From the NCBI RefSeq assembly GCF_947493595.1, contig NZ_CANLRL010000006.1:1-64000 (forward strand): 64,000 nucleotides of DNA, read 5' to 3'. The stretch comes from an uncultured Shimia sp. Its GTDB lineage: Bacteria; Pseudomonadota; Alphaproteobacteria; Rhodobacterales; Rhodobacteraceae. Positions 23,673-33,974 of this stretch are shown in pieces. Below the pieces are notes generated by a model. The model had not been told where the DNA came from. It was given only the letters and a program-made list of their open reading frames with translations, and did not search any database. Made by a program: the position numbers and the translations under genes. The number at the start of each line of letters is the position of its first letter. Position 1 is the first letter of the stretch.

Positions 23673-26579
23673 TTAGCTCAATGCGTCGTTACACCGACCA
23701 CAGACACCGGCGTGGCTGTGCTGGCCAACATCCGGCAGGATTTTCCAGCACCGCTGGCATTTCTCACCGTCGGCTTTTTCAAACACCACACCCACACCCT
23801 CGATCTCCGGCAGGCGGAAGGCCTCAGCTGGCATCGGATCGTTGCTCACCTCGATGGTGGAAGTGATGCAGATGTCGGCAAAGTTCACCGATTTGAGCGC
23901 CGCAACTACATCCGCGTCACGCACATGCACAACTGGTGCCGCCTCAAGCGATGCACCAATCACCTTATCGGTCCGCTGGATTTCCAACGCTGCGGTCACC
24001 ACACGGCGCACGTCACGTACACCAGCCCATTTGGCGGCCAGTGGTTCGTTGAGCCAATCCGCAGGAGTCTCCGGGAAGTCGATCAGGTGCACAGAGCTGT
24101 CATCACCCGGGAAGCGCTCCAGCCAGACCTCTTCCATGGTGAACACCATCACCGGTGCCAGCCATGTGGTCAGGCGGTGGAACAGGATGTCGAGCACGGT
24201 ACGGGCTGCGCGACGGTTCAGCGTGTCGCCATCACAATAGAGCGCGTCTTTGCGCACATCGAAGTAGAACGCAGACAGCTCTACCGTGGCAAAGTTGAAC
24301 ACCGCAGAGACAACGCCCTGGAAGTTGAACTCCGCATAGCCTTTGCGCACTTGATGGTCGAGTTCCGCCAAACGGTGCAGCACCCAACGCTCCAACTCCG
24401 GCATCTCCGCCACATCCACACGATCCGCCTCGGTGAACTCAGACAGCGAGCCCAGCATAAAGCGCATGGTGTTGCGCAGACGGCGATAGCTGTCCGCCAC
24501 ACCTTTCAGGATCTCCGGACCGATCCGCTGATCCGCGGTGTAGTCAGTCTGAGCCACCCACAGGCGCAGGATATCCGCACCGTACTGCTGCACAACTTTC
24601 TCCGGCACAATGGTGTTGCCCAAAGATTTGGACATCTTGTTGCCTTTGGCATCCAGCGTGAAGCCATGGGTTACAACGTTGCGATAAGGCGCGCGGCCTT
24701 TGGTGCCACAGGCCTGCAACAGCGAGCTGTGGAACCAGCCACGGTGCTGGTCGGTGCCTTCCATGTAGACATCGGCAATGCCGTCAGCCACGCCGTCTTC
24801 GCGGTCGCGCAGCACAAAGGCGTGGGTGGAGCCGGAGTCAAACCACACGTCGAGCACGTCAAACACCTGCTCCCACTCATCCGCGTTGTAGTTTTCACCC
24901 AGGAAGCGCTCTTTTGCGCCGTCAAAGTACCAGCAATCCGCGCCTTCTTCTTCAAACGCCGCTTTCACACGGGCGTTCACCTCTGGATCACGCAGCAAGA
25001 AGCCTTCGTCGGTTGGCAGAAGACCTTTTTTGACAAAACAGGTCAGCGGTACGCCCCAGGCGCGCTGGCGGGACAGCACCCAATCCGGGCGGTCTTCGAT
25101 CATCGAGAACAGACGGTTACGGCCCTTTTGCGGGGTCCATTTCACCAGCTCATCAATCGAGCGCAGCGCGCGTTCGCGGATGCTGTCGCCCATTTCGCCC
25201 ATGCCGTCATCCAGCTTACGATCCACAGAGGCAAACCACTGCGGCGTGTTGCGATAGATGATCGGGGCCTTGGAGCGCCAGCTGTGCGGATAGCTGTGCT
25301 TGATCTTGCCGCGCGCCAGAAGACCGCCCACTTCGACCAGCTTTTCGATGATCTTCTTGTTGGCGTCGCCTTCCTTGCCCTTGCGGTTCAGGATGTAGGT
25401 GCCACCAAAGAACGGCAGCTCTTTGCGGAAACCACCGTCATCCATGACGTTATAGGTGATCATCTGCTCCAGCATGCCGAGGTCACGGTAGAGTTCAAAT
25501 TCCTCCATACCATGAGACGGCGCACAGTGCACAAAGCCGGTGCCTTCGGTGTCGGTCACAAACGGCGCCGCGCGGAAATCGCGCAGATCGTCCCATTCGC
25601 CTTCAGAGCCTTCGGCGCCATGCAGCGGGTGTTTCAAATCCAGACCGGACAGTTCGTCAGCAGACACGTCGCGCACGCGTGTCCACATGTCTGCGTCAAG
25701 ACGCGCACGTGTCATCACGTCACTTGCAAGGTTGTCAGCCAGCAAGAAGCGATCGCCTACATTGGCCCAGCTTTCTTCCGGCGTGCCGGTCACTTCATAC
25801 AGGCCATAGGCAATGTCCGCGCCGTAGACGACGGCCTTGTTGGACGGGATGGTCCAAGGTGTGGTGGTCCAGATCACAACCTGTGCGTCTTTCAGATCGC
25901 TGTCTTCGTTGGCGACCTTAAACTTCACCCAGATCGTGAAGCTCTCTTTGTCGTGGTATTCCACCTCGGCCTCGGCCAGCGCGGTTTTCTCCACCGGCGA
26001 CCACATCACAGGCTTACTGCCCTGATACAGCGTTCCGTTCATCAGGAACTTCATGAACTCATCGGCAATCACAGCCTCGGCGTGATAGTCCATGGTGATG
26101 TAAGGGTCAGGCCAGTTGCCGGTGATGCCCAGACGTTTGAATTCCTCACGCTGGATGTCGATCCAGCCTTCGGCAAACTTGCGGCATTCCTGACGGAACT
26201 CCACAATATCAACCGCGTCTTTGTCTTTGCCTTTTTTGCGGTACTGCTCTTCGATCTTCCACTCGATGGGAAGCCCGTGACAGTCCCAGCCCGGCACATA
26301 GCGCGCGTCGCGGCCCATCATCTGATGAGAGCGCACGATCATGTCTTTGATGGTTTTGTTCAGCGCGTGGCCGATGTGCAGGTGGCCGTTGGCATAGGGC
26401 GGGCCGTCATGCAGGATAAACGGCTCGCGGCCCTCTTTCTCGCGCAGACGGTCATACACGCCCATCTTCTCCCAGCGTTCCAGCCACGCAGGCTCACGCT
26501 TGGGCAGCCCCGCGCGCATCGGGAAATCGGTTTTTGGCAGGTTCAGCGTATCTTTGTATTCGGGTGTATCGGCACACAT
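23673..26579 (-). CDS. ileS: isoleucyl-tRNA synthetase
   Basis: A 968-residue class Ia synthetase that charges tRNA-Ile. The HIGH motif is in NGHLHIGHALNK (around residue 70), the editing domain spans roughly 190-400, and KMSKS is in GNKMSKSLGNT (around 640). The C-terminal zinc site is formed by CQRCWK and CGRC. The N-terminus MCADTPEYKDTLNLPKTDFP is typical of alphaproteobacterial IleS. Single-gene unit with its promoter in the 230-base gap upstream. Confidence 0.98.
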   Translation of the reverse strand: MCADTPEYKDTLNLPKTDFPMRAGLPKREPAWLERWEKMGVYDRLREKEGREPFILHDGPPYANGHLHIGHALNKTIKDMIVRSHQMMGRDARYVPGWDCHGLPIEWKIEEQYRKKGKDKDAVDIVEFRQECRKFAEGWIDIQREEFKRLGITGNWPDPYITMDYHAEAVIADEFMKFLMNGTLYQGSKPVMWSPVEKTALAEAEVEYHDKESFTIWVKFKVANEDSDLKDAQVVIWTTTPWTIPSNKAVVYGADIAYGLYEVTGTPEESWANVGDRFLLADNLASDVMTRARLDADMWTRVRDVSADELSGLDLKHPLHGAEGSEGEWDDLRDFRAAPFVTDTEGTGFVHCAPSHGMEEFELYRDLGMLEQMITYNVMDDGGFRKELPFFGGTYILNRKGKEGDANKKIIEKLVEVGGLLARGKIKHSYPHSWRSKAPIIYRNTPQWFASVDRKLDDGMGEMGDSIRERALRSIDELVKWTPQKGRNRLFSMIEDRPDWVLSRQRAWGVPLTCFVKKGLLPTDEGFLLRDPEVNARVKAAFEEEGADCWYFDGAKERFLGENYNADEWEQVFDVLDVWFDSGSTHAFVLRDREDGVADGIADVYMEGTDQHRGWFHSSLLQACGTKGRAPYRNVVTHGFTLDAKGNKMSKSLGNTIVPEKVVQQYGADILRLWVAQTDYTADQRIGPEILKGVADSYRRLRNTMRFMLGSLSEFTEADRVDVAEMPELERWVLHRLAELDHQVRKGYAEFNFQGVVSAVFNFATVELSAFYFDVRKDALYCDGDTLNRRAARTVLDILFHRLTTWLAPVMVFTMEEVWLERFPGDDSSVHLIDFPETPADWLNEPLAAKWAGVRDVRRVVTAALEIQRTDKVIGASLEAAPVVHVRDADVVAALKSVNFADICITSTIEVSNDPMPAEAFRLPEIEGVGVVFEKADGEKCQRCWKILPDVGQHSHAGVCGRCNDALS

Positions 26580-26680
26580 GTGTCCGGTCCTTTTCAGGCG
26601 TCGTATCTGGAATGGTCAAGGGGCGGCGCGGTCTTCCATACGCCTTGTCCCGGCGGCTCGATCACTTAGAGCGCCGGGCT

Positions 26681-26705
26681 GATAATTCGAATGATAATTG
26701 CGAAT
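26681..26705. repeat. tandem GATAATT direct repeat upstream of globin gene
   Basis: Two adjoining units, GATAATTCGAAT and GATAATTGCGAAT, differing by one inserted base. The GATAAT hexamers in tandem recall Fur-type sites, though the third inverted hexamer is not there. It lies in the AT-rich gap between ileS and the truncated haemoglobin gene and could serve either. Confidence 0.4.
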
Positions 26706-26811
26706 ATCTGCGTCATATGCGCCTTATAGGGCGCTCTGTGCATATGGTAAAGCGGCGATGCTTGTCGCCCACGCACCGATCCCCTATCTCTCCCGCAACA
26801 GGGAGAGATCT

Positions 26812-27219
26812 ATGGCACCACTGCCCCCCAAATTTGATGTGACCCGCGACGAGATCGCTCGCGTGGTAGCCGCGTTTTACGAAATGGTGCGGCAGCATCC
26901 CGGCTTGGGGCCGGTCTTTGCTGCGCATATTGAAGATTGGCCCAAACATGAGGCCAAGATTGTGAATTTCTGGGCCAACGCAATCCTGTATGAGCGCTCC
27001 TATGACGGCAATCCGCTCAAGGTACACCGCGACGCAGGCAATGTGCGCCCCGGTATGTTTGATGCCTGGCTGGGTCTGTTTGATCTGACCCTGCGAACTG
27101 AGCTGCGCCCGGATCAGGCCGCCGCATGGTCCGCGCTGGCGCATCGCATCGGACGAAGCCTGCGCGCGGGTGTTGTGGAGCAGATGAAGGGGCCGGGTGG
27201 CGTGCCGATTCTAAGGTAA
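26812..27219 (+). CDS. group III truncated haemoglobin
   Basis: A 135-residue small globin. The pattern FYEMVRQHPGLGPVF, HEAKIVNFWANAIL, YDGNPLKVHRDAGN and MFDAWLGLFDLTL matches group III truncated globins, where His of the KVH segment is the usual proximal haem ligand and the conserved Trp lies on helix G. Likely roles are oxygen or nitric oxide chemistry. GGGAGAG lies 5 bases before the ATG, which rules out a longer upstream start. Single gene, convergent with the VIT transporter gene. Confidence 0.85.
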   Translation: MAPLPPKFDVTRDEIARVVAAFYEMVRQHPGLGPVFAAHIEDWPKHEAKIVNFWANAILYERSYDGNPLKVHRDAGNVRPGMFDAWLGLFDLTLRTELRPDQAAAWSALAHRIGRSLRAGVVEQMKGPGGVPILR

Positions 27220-27225
27220 CAATTG

Positions 27226-27248
27226 GTGCCGTGCTGCAAGCACGGTAC
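27226..27248. other. hairpin between convergent globin and VIT genes
   Basis: A 10-bp stem GTGCCGTGCT/AGCACGGTAC with one G-U pair and loop GCA, immediately after the globin stop codon. It lacks a clear T tail, so it may be a weak two-way terminator or an mRNA-end stabiliser. Confidence 0.45.
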
Positions 27249-27318
27249 GCGCCCGACCCTCCCCACGGGAGGGCGCTTTCAGCCCCCACCCAGGGTCAGG
27301 CGCCTCCCTCAGCGATTT

Positions 27319-28035
27319 TCATCCTCCGTTGAACAAACTGCCCACCCCATAGGCAATCGCCGCTGCCACACCGCCAATCGCAAGTGTCTCCAACCCAGAG
27401 CGCCACCACGGATCCAGCGACCACTTGGCTTTCATTGCTCCGATGCAAAAGAAGGTGGCGCAGGTCAGTACAGCTGACACCCGAAACGCCTCGGGCACAC
27501 CAAACAAAAACGGTAAAAGCGGGATCAGCCCCGCAATCAGGAATGCCAGAAAGGTTGCAATGGCTGCCCGATGCGGGTGCGGATCAACACCCGCCAGCCC
27601 GTATTCGCCCTCCAGCATCAACTGAACCGCCGCCTCTTCATTGACGACAATGGCATCTGTCGCTGCTTCCAGCACCTCGCCGTCTAACCCCTTAAGCCGC
27701 AAAATCTCGCGGATTTCTCGTCGCTCGCCTTGGGGATGCTCTGACAAATGCTGCTTCTCAACAGCCCGCAACCGTTTGGCATCATCCAGCTCCGCTTTGG
27801 TGCCTAAGAAGTTCCCGGCAGCCATGGAGAACCCATCAGCCAAAACGTTGGCTATCCCCAGCGCCACAATCACAAACGGCGACAACCCTGCCCCGGCTAC
27901 ACCCGCCACAATCGCAAAGGTCGTCACCGATCCGTCAATGCCGCCATAAACGACGTCGCGCAAAAGCCCCCGCCCCGGCGGGTTTGCGATCCGATCTTCG
28001 ATCTCTTTCTGGCTATGCCCATGGGACTGGCTCAT
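27319..28035 (-). CDS. VIT1/CCC1-family metal transporter
   Basis: A 238-residue membrane protein of the vacuolar iron transporter family (Fe2+/Mn2+). The conserved first helix DVVYGGIDGSVTTFAIVAGV, the second IANVLADGFSMAAGNFLGTK and the later GLIPLLPFLFG are present, about five helices in all. The cytoplasmic loop with EKQHLSEHPQGERREIREI and EEAAVQLMLEGEYGL supplies acidic metal-binding residues. It faces the globin gene across a short gap; a shared iron theme is possible but not shown. Confidence 0.9.
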   Translation of the reverse strand: MSQSHGHSQKEIEDRIANPPGRGLLRDVVYGGIDGSVTTFAIVAGVAGAGLSPFVIVALGIANVLADGFSMAAGNFLGTKAELDDAKRLRAVEKQHLSEHPQGERREIREILRLKGLDGEVLEAATDAIVVNEEAAVQLMLEGEYGLAGVDPHPHRAAIATFLAFLIAGLIPLLPFLFGVPEAFRVSAVLTCATFFCIGAMKAKWSLDPWWRSGLETLAIGGVAAAIAYGVGSLFNGG

Positions 28036-28095
28036 ATGGCAAGCTTATCAGGCACGCGTGCCTCTGTATTTGCGCCCAATCAACTGGCCGCCGGT

Positions 28096-29100
28096 TTACG
28101 CCTCGCTTTCACTCTTTGAAAACAGCCCGGTCAGCGCGCGTTTCACCAAGCCCGCCACCGAGGGCCGACGCCCCGTGCCAAACGGCAGTGGACGACAGAC
28201 TTCCATGGCCGCAACCCCCACGCGCGCGGTCAATGCGCCATTGACCAGTCCCTCGCCAAAGCGACGGCTCAGCTTCGCCAAAGCCCCGCCACCCGCGATG
28301 GTCCCAATCAGGTCATCGCCCGCCGCCACAGCGCCAGTGGCCACCAAATGTGTCATCACCGCGCGAAACAGCCGCCAGCTGCCCAGCGTGCCTGAGCGCC
28401 CACCGTAAATCTCCGCAATCCGCCGGATCATGCGAATGTTGGATGTCAAAGCCGCAACCACATCCGCCAACGCCAATGGAACCAAGGCCGTAACAGCCGC
28501 CACTTGCCGCGCCGCCGACTCGACCTCACGCTGGGCTGCCTGATCCAGCGGTGTCATCAATTCACGCTCCGCCAAAACCATCAACGCATCCACATCCAGC
28601 ACGTCAGTGCGCTGTTTGGCCAGGCTGTCCCGCCCCCAGGCGAGATCCTCGCGGCCCCGATAAAACCGCAACAGCTCGTCAACAATGTCCCGCGCCTGCC
28701 CCATCTCGTGGCTCTGCGCCGCCGTATCCGCGCGGGCTTTTAAGCCGTCCACGCGCTTTAGCCGCGCCAGACCAGCCAGCTCTTTCAGAATGATCAGCAG
28801 CGCCAGCAAAAGCGCCGCCCCGCCAATCGCGGTCACAGCCCAGCCGAGGTATTGATTGCGCGCCACCATGCCTGTGGCAAAATCCCAGGCCGCCATAGAC
28901 ACAGCGGCACTCAAAAACATCCCAACCAGCGCCCAGAACCACCGCGTCAACCGGCTTGGCTTACGCGCCGCCAACTGCGCCGCCACCTGCATCGCCTGCC
29001 CGCTTGGCGCTGGCGCATGCATCTCCGGCACCGGCGCAGCCTCCGCCACCTCCGGCGCCGCCTGATCCTCCAATTCAATCAAAACCGGTCCATTGGTCAC
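28096..29100 (-). CDS. ycjF: YcjF-like membrane protein (TIGR01620/DUF697)
   Basis: A 334-residue inner-membrane protein. An Ala/Pro-rich N-terminus is followed by two helices (WALVGMFLSAAVSMAAW and AVTAIGGAALLLALLIIL), then a soluble region with LRFYRGREDLAW, and the DUF697-type part LVPLALADVVAALTSNIR. The start is a GTG overlapping the ycjX stop as GTGA, with GGAG 7 bases before it, so the two genes are translationally coupled. In enterobacteria this pair belongs to the phage-shock regulon; no PspF is seen here. Confidence 0.88.
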   Translation of the reverse strand: MTNGPVLIELEDQAAPEVAEAAPVPEMHAPAPSGQAMQVAAQLAARKPSRLTRWFWALVGMFLSAAVSMAAWDFATGMVARNQYLGWAVTAIGGAALLLALLIILKELAGLARLKRVDGLKARADTAAQSHEMGQARDIVDELLRFYRGREDLAWGRDSLAKQRTDVLDVDALMVLAERELMTPLDQAAQREVESAARQVAAVTALVPLALADVVAALTSNIRMIRRIAEIYGGRSGTLGSWRLFRAVMTHLVATGAVAAGDDLIGTIAGGGALAKLSRRFGEGLVNGALTARVGVAAMEVCRPLPFGTGRRPSVAGLVKRALTGLFSKSESEA

Positions 29101-30509
29101 AACATATCTCCAATCAAAAACTGCGCCGCGCGATCCATGCGGATATGGGGTGGCCCATCTCCGGGCCGCAACGTGTTGGCGGCGGGCGCAAATTTCATCA
29201 CCTGATAATCCTGATCGAGCCAAGTATTGGCCCCAGCTTTGGCCGGGTTTAGCAAGGCACTGGCGTCTTGCGGCAGGGCACCGGGATAAAACGCCGCCTG
29301 CCGCCCGTCTTCCAACAAGCGCCCGCGCACACAGTCGAGTTTGCGCCCTTCATGTGTCACCGCTTCTTCCACTGTGGCCCGCAACGACGCCAAGGAAAGC
29401 GCCTCAGTGCTGGCACCGGCAAACTGCGCCCGATCCGCCGCCTCGCGGGTCAGCGCTTGCATGATGTTCGTGAGCTGAGGATGCTGACTGTGATGCAAAT
29501 GATCCGCCTTGGTCGCCGCAAACAGGATCTTTTCCACCCGTTTGCCCATCAGCAACCGCTTCAGAAACGCATTCCGCCCGGGCCTAAACGCCGCCAGCGT
29601 ATCCGCCAACCCGCTGCGCATGTCTTCCACCGCGCGTGGTCCTGCGTGGATCGCGCCCAAGACATCCACCAACACAACTTGCCGGTCGATGCGCGCAAAA
29701 TGATCACGGAAAAACGGCTTTACGACCTGCGCCTTGTAAGCCTCAAACCGCTTCTCAAAGGTCCGCCACATAGACCGCCGCCCCGGCTTTCCCACCGCGG
29801 CCAAAGGCGCAAAAGTCAACACAGGCGAGCCTGCCAAATCCCCGGGCAACAAAAACCGCCCTGGTGTGCAATCCGAATACCCAGCCCCGCGCGCCGCGTG
29901 CAGATACTCGGTAAAAGCCGCCGCCAAGGCCTTTGCCTTAGGCTCATCCAAATCAGCGCCGCCATCCATAGCCGAAACAAGCCCGAGATACTCCGCCGCT
30001 TCTTCGCGCCCAGCAATGCGGTCCAAAACCTCCGCACTCCACTGCGTGAAACTTTTGTCCATCAAGCCAAGGTCCAGCAGCCACTCCCCAGGATAGTCGA
30101 CAATATCCAGATGCACCGTGCGGGCGCCCTGAAAGCCGGACAACAGCCCACTGGGCCGCACCCGCATGGACACCCGCAACTCGCTGATCGCGCGCGTGCT
30201 CTCCGGCCAATGCGGCTCGCTGCCTGTCATCGCCGCCAGATGGGTCTCAAAATCAAATCGCGGCACAAGGTCATCCGGCTGCGGCTGCAAAAACGCCGCC
30301 TCGATGCGGCCTTCAGCATTGGCCACCAGCTGCGGCATCCGCCCACGATCGAGCAAATTGGCCACCATGGAGGTGATAAACACCGTCTTGCCAGACCGTG
30401 CCAAGCCGGTGACGCCCAGCCGCACCACAGGCTCAAACACGCCTGTGACGCTGTCTGTGACCGCTTCGATTTGACGGGCGACCCCGTCCGCAAGTGTGGA
30501 AATGACCAA
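29097..30509 (-). CDS. ycjX: YcjX-like P-loop protein (DUF463)
   Basis: A 470-residue predicted NTPase. The P-loop is [17 protein letters not shown] (around residue 35), followed by the family motifs [29 protein letters not shown] and [18 protein letters not shown], the last resembling a G4 TKAD motif. The first available start is a TTG with AAAGGGG 8 bases upstream; no ATG precedes the P-loop. It pairs with ycjF in an envelope-stress-type module. Divergent from truA. Confidence 0.88.
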   Translation of the reverse strand: MVISTLADGVARQIEAVTDSVTGVFEPVVRLGVTGLARSGKTVFITSMVANLLDRGRMPQLVANAEGRIEAAFLQPQPDDLVPRFDFETHLAAMTGSEPHWPESTRAISELRVSMRVRPSGLLSGFQGARTVHLDIVDYPGEWLLDLGLMDKSFTQWSAEVLDRIAGREEAAEYLGLVSAMDGGADLDEPKAKALAAAFTEYLHAARGAGYSDCTPGRFLLPGDLAGSPVLTFAPLAAVGKPGRRSMWRTFEKRFEAYKAQVVKPFFRDHFARIDRQVVLVDVLGAIHAGPRAVEDMRSGLADTLAAFRPGRNAFLKRLLMGKRVEKILFAATKADHLHHSQHPQLTNIMQALTREAADRAQFAGASTEALSLASLRATVEEAVTHEGRKLDCVRGRLLEDGRQAAFYPGALPQDASALLNPAKAGANTWLDQDYQVMKFAPAANTLRPGDGPPHIRMDRAAQFLIGDML

Positions 30510-30618
30510 GCTTTTGGCCCCTTTGCCTGTTTCGCCCTCAACCTATGCGCGGCCCAGCGCCATTTCCAGTGGGCAGAAAGGCTTCAATTTCCCCGCCCGA
30601 TGGGCTATCGCACGCCCC

Positions 30619-31383
30619 ATGCCCAGATACGCCTTGCAAGTTGAATACCACGGAGCCCCTTTTGCCGGATGGCAAAGGCAGGCAGATCAGCCTTCTGTAC
30701 AAGGCGCGATTGAGGCTGCCTTGGCCAAACTGGAGCCCCGCGAGCACACTATTGCTGCCGCAGGCCGCACCGACGCAGGCGTACATGGCTTGGCGCAAGT
30801 GGCGCATTGCGACATGGAAAAGGACTGGGATCCGTTTCGCCTCTCGGAAGCACTGAACTTTCAGCTCAAGCCCGCCCCCGTGGCGATCACCAACTGCGCC
30901 AAAGTGGCCGATGACTGGCACGCGCGGTTCTCCGCCACCGAGCGCCGCTACCTGTTCCGCATCCTGATGCGCCGTGCCCCGGCCACCCATCAGGCCGGAT
31001 TGGTCTGGCAGGTCAAACATGATCTGGACCCGGAGGCCATGCAGGCCGGGGCGGATCGCCTGATTGGCAACCACGATTTTACGACTTTCCGCAGCTCAAT
31101 CTGTCAGGCCGCCAGCCCGCAAAAAACCCTCGACGCGTTGCGCATCGAGCACATCGACACCATCGGCGGTCCGGAAATCCACTTCCACGTCCGCGCCCGC
31201 TCGTTCCTGCACAATCAGGTGCGCAGCTTTGTCGGCACTTTGGAACGGGTTGGCGCCGGTGCCTGGACGCCAGACGACGTCACCGCCGCGCTGGAAGCCC
31301 GCGACCGCGCCGCTTGCGGCCCGGTCTGCCCACCACAGGGGCTATATCTGGCAGGCGTCACCTACCCCGACGCGCCGTTCTAA
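30619..31383 (+). CDS. truA: tRNA pseudouridine(38-40) synthase TruA
   Basis: A 254-residue enzyme that makes pseudouridine at positions 38-40 of the anticodon arm. The catalytic Asp is in [18 protein letters not shown], with AFAGWQRQ-type entry [12 protein letters not shown] and [15 protein letters not shown] near the end. The ATG at [12 protein letters not shown] is the family's usual start; the open frame before it runs into the divergent promoter region. The stop overlaps the end of the convergent membrane-protein gene by 4 bases. Confidence 0.96.
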   Translation: MPRYALQVEYHGAPFAGWQRQADQPSVQGAIEAALAKLEPREHTIAAAGRTDAGVHGLAQVAHCDMEKDWDPFRLSEALNFQLKPAPVAITNCAKVADDWHARFSATERRYLFRILMRRAPATHQAGLVWQVKHDLDPEAMQAGADRLIGNHDFTTFRSSICQAASPQKTLDALRIEHIDTIGGPEIHFHVRARSFLHNQVRSFVGTLERVGAGAWTPDDVTAALEARDRAACGPVCPPQGLYLAGVTYPDAPF

Positions 31384-31793
31384 ACGGTTGCCGGGCGGAC
31401 CTCTCGTAGCCGGAGGCCCATCAAAAGTGCAACACCAAACACCACATCAATCCCGGCAAACATCAACAACAGCGGCTGTCCCGTCTGCACAAACGCCCCC
31501 AAAAGCGTTGCAGCCACCAACAGGCGCAACCCGCCTTCAAAAATACCAATTTCCCGCGACACATTGCGCCACCGCCACACCGTCCACCCGGTGCCAATCA
31601 CCCCCAACAGCTGCACCATCATCAATTGGATCGGATCAAACACCGGCCAGACATCCCCGCCGAGCAGCGCATTGACCTGCCCCATGGTCGCCAAATGCTG
31701 CACATTCACAAACGGCAGCGCAAACGGCAACAGCGCCAGAATATCATAGCCGCATACGGCTTTTTGTAGGGTCACATATCGGCTTGGTGTCAT
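31380..31793 (-). CDS. small four-helix membrane protein, function unknown
   Basis: A 137-residue inner-membrane protein that I cannot assign. Four hydrophobic segments are visible: [49 protein letters not shown] and [19 protein letters not shown]. The start is placed at [10 protein letters not shown]; an ATG six codons upstream is also in frame. It is divergent from the TetR-family gene, about 160 bases away, so it may be that regulator's target (inference from position). Confidence 0.7.
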   Translation of the reverse strand: MTPSRYVTLQKAVCGYDILALLPFALPFVNVQHLATMGQVNALLGGDVWPVFDPIQLMMVQLLGVIGTGWTVWRWRNVSREIGIFEGGLRLLVAATLLGAFVQTGQPLLLMFAGIDVVFGVALLMGLRLREVRPATV

Positions 31794-31954
31794 GTCTCTT
31801 ATTCCTGTCATTCGCCTGAAAAGGAGTCACCTTCCGGTGGCCGGCATCCGCAGGCTTCTGTATTGAACTCACACCTGCCACTAGCCCGCTACAACGCCCA
31901 AAAAAACGACACGCCTCCGACGTGTTGACCGTTATCCAACACCAAGAGCCAACC

Positions 31955-32500
31955 GTGTCCGAAAAAACGCCAGATCGCCGCATTGCCCGCACCCAGAACT
32001 CCTTATGGACCGCCCTTCAAAGCCTGCTGCAAAGCCACAGCTGGGACGACATCACCATCAAAATGATCTGCGCGCGCGGCGACGTGGCCCGTTCATCGTT
32101 TTACGCGCATTTTGACACCAAGCTCGATCTGCTCGACCTTGGTTTCTCCATGGTTCTGGCCGATCTGCTCCCGCTGGCGGAGGCCAACACCACCGCGTCC
32201 GGCACATTTGTCACCACAGATTGGATGGTGGACCACATCCTGGAAAACCCCGGCTTCTTCATGCGTGTGTCGCGCAGCCAGTCTGACGTGGTGCTGTTTT
32301 CTCGCTTCACCAAAGCCCTCGAAGACCTGCTGGCCCAAGAGCTAACCGCTATGGGCATTGCGGCACCGGCCACAACCGTGACCTTCTGCATCGGCGGCGC
32401 TTTTGCCCTAGTGCGCGATCACATCGAAACCCGCGCGCCCACACCGCCCGCCACCCTCAAAGCCCTTCTCGCCGCTCAAGTTCACAAGGCGTTGCTTTAA
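31955..32500 (+). CDS. TetR-family transcriptional regulator
   Basis: An approximately 181-residue regulator. The N-terminal HTH is TLWTAL-type: RTQNSLWTALQSLL, then SWDDITIKMICARGDVARSSFYAHF, the recognition helix. The C-terminal ligand half (DWMVDHILENPGFFMRVSRSQ) is variable. There is no ATG; I favour the GTG at SEKTPDRRIA with AAGAGC 6 bases before it, while a GTG 11 codons upstream is the alternative. Divergent from the small membrane protein gene. Two hairpins follow the stop. Confidence 0.82.
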   Translation: MSEKTPDRRIARTQNSLWTALQSLLQSHSWDDITIKMICARGDVARSSFYAHFDTKLDLLDLGFSMVLADLLPLAEANTTASGTFVTTDWMVDHILENPGFFMRVSRSQSDVVLFSRFTKALEDLLAQELTAMGIAAPATTVTFCIGGAFALVRDHIETRAPTPPATLKALLAAQVHKALL

Positions 32501-32518
32501 TCCGCTTTCTCCTTCCTC

Positions 32519-32566
32519 AATATCTCGGGGGTGCGCTTGCAACCGCAAGCGTGGGGGCTGGCCCCC
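32519..32566 (+). repeat. dispersed double-hairpin repeat
   Basis: Begins AATATCTCGGGGG and folds into two hairpins: CGCTTGC-AACC-GCAAGCG and GGGGGC-TG-GCCCCC. It lies about 20 bases after the TetR-gene stop in the sense orientation. The head and second hairpin match the copies at 36535-36591 and 45993-46039, while the first stem has a different sequence but keeps its pairing. Confidence 0.6.
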
Positions 32567-32694
32567 TCTTCCTTCCACTCCTTCCACCAATCAGCAAAAC
32601 AAGGCCGACAACGGATCTGACCTAGGGGAAACTCTTGACCTTTTGGTGCAAATGACGCCTAGCTGCGCCCCAGCAGAACTTAGTGAGGCCCAGT

Positions 32695-33816
32695 ATGTTT
32701 AAGCCTGCCATCACCGGCACCGGTGTTTTCACCCCCGAGCAAATCATCACCAACGACGAGCTTGTGGAAGCCTTCAACGCTTACGCCGACAAAGTGAATG
32801 CACAGAACGCAGACGCGATTGCCGCAGGCGACATGCAGCCCCTGCCTCATTCCTCCAGCGAGTTCATTTTTAAGGCCTCCGGCATCGAACAACGGCATGT
32901 TCTGGACAAGGACGGCGTGTTGAACCCCGACGTGATGCACCCGCTGCTGCGCCAACGCAGCGACGATGAGCCGGGCGTGATGACCGAAATGGCGCTGGAT
33001 GCTTGCACCAAAGCTTTGGCGCAGGCAGGTGTGGACGGGTCAGAAATCGATCTGGTGATCTGTGCCGCTTCCAATATGGAACGCGCCTACCCAGCGGTGG
33101 CGATTGAAATTCAAAAAGAACTGGGCGCCGGTGGCTTTGCTTTTGACATGAACGTCGCTTGTTCCTCCGCCACCTTTGGCCTGCAAGCTGCGGCCGAAAT
33201 GATCCGCTCTGGGTCTGTGCGCAAAGCGATTGTGGTGAACCCGGAAATTTGCTCCGGCCATTTGGAATGGCGCGACCGCGACTGCCACTTTATCTTTGGC
33301 GACGTCTGCACTGCCACGGTGATCGAACGCGACGAAGATGCCAAAGGCGCTTATTTCGAAGTCATCTCAACCCGCTGCGCCACGCAATTCTCCAACAATA
33401 TACGCAACAACAACGGTTTCCTGCGCCGCTCCCGTCCGGACGGTGTCGAGGATCGTCGTGACATGCAGTTTATGCAAAACGGCCGCAAAGTGTTCAAAGA
33501 GGTGGTCCCGATGGTCTCCGCCCATATGCTGGCCCATATCGAAGCCGAGGGCGTGGCGCCAGACAACCTGCGCCGCCTCTGGCTGCATCAGGCCAACAAG
33601 TCGATGAATGACTTTATTGGCAAAAAGGTCTTGGGCCGCACGCCGGAAACTGACGAACAGCCCAACATCCTGCAAGACTATGCCAACACCTCCTCCGCGG
33701 GCTCGATCATCGCTTTCTCGAAATATTCGGATGACTTACAGCCCGGAGACCACGGCGTGATCTGCTCTTTTGGCGCCGGATACTCGGTGGGATCCGTGCT
33801 TGTGAAGCGTCATTAA
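32695..33816 (+). CDS. 3-oxoacyl-ACP synthase III-like enzyme
   Basis: A 373-residue thiolase-fold condensing enzyme of the KAS III type. The catalytic triad is complete: Cys156 in MNVACSSATFGLQ, His298 in LWLHQANKSM and Asn331 in DYANTSSAGSII. It is longer than housekeeping FabH (about 320) because of inserts near residues 25-95. Such paralogues start fatty-acid or specialised acyl chains from unusual primers. ATG at MFKPAITGTG; a TTGACC about 55 bases upstream could be a -35 element. A LuxR regulator lies downstream on the other strand. Confidence 0.88.
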   Translation: MFKPAITGTGVFTPEQIITNDELVEAFNAYADKVNAQNADAIAAGDMQPLPHSSSEFIFKASGIEQRHVLDKDGVLNPDVMHPLLRQRSDDEPGVMTEMALDACTKALAQAGVDGSEIDLVICAASNMERAYPAVAIEIQKELGAGGFAFDMNVACSSATFGLQAAAEMIRSGSVRKAIVVNPEICSGHLEWRDRDCHFIFGDVCTATVIERDEDAKGAYFEVISTRCATQFSNNIRNNNGFLRRSRPDGVEDRRDMQFMQNGRKVFKEVVPMVSAHMLAHIEAEGVAPDNLRRLWLHQANKSMNDFIGKKVLGRTPETDEQPNILQDYANTSSAGSIIAFSKYSDDLQPGDHGVICSFGAGYSVGSVLVKRH

Positions 33817-33974
33817 CATACCAACGATTCGCAAGTCTCGGTATACCACGGCATTCAGCCTGTTGTTTTTAACAGGGTAAATCGCAAAACCTATCATAAT
33901 TGGCAGGTGTGGTAACAATGGTTGCTCAAATGTGAACAAGAGACAGTAAGACCAATTTGCGCTAGCATAGTTCT

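Noticed and set aside
23577..26669. Open frame of 1030 codons on the + strand opposite ileS
   Set aside because: It is the mirror of a highly expressed GC-rich gene; its protein is His/Arg rich without motifs, while the minus strand encodes full IleS.
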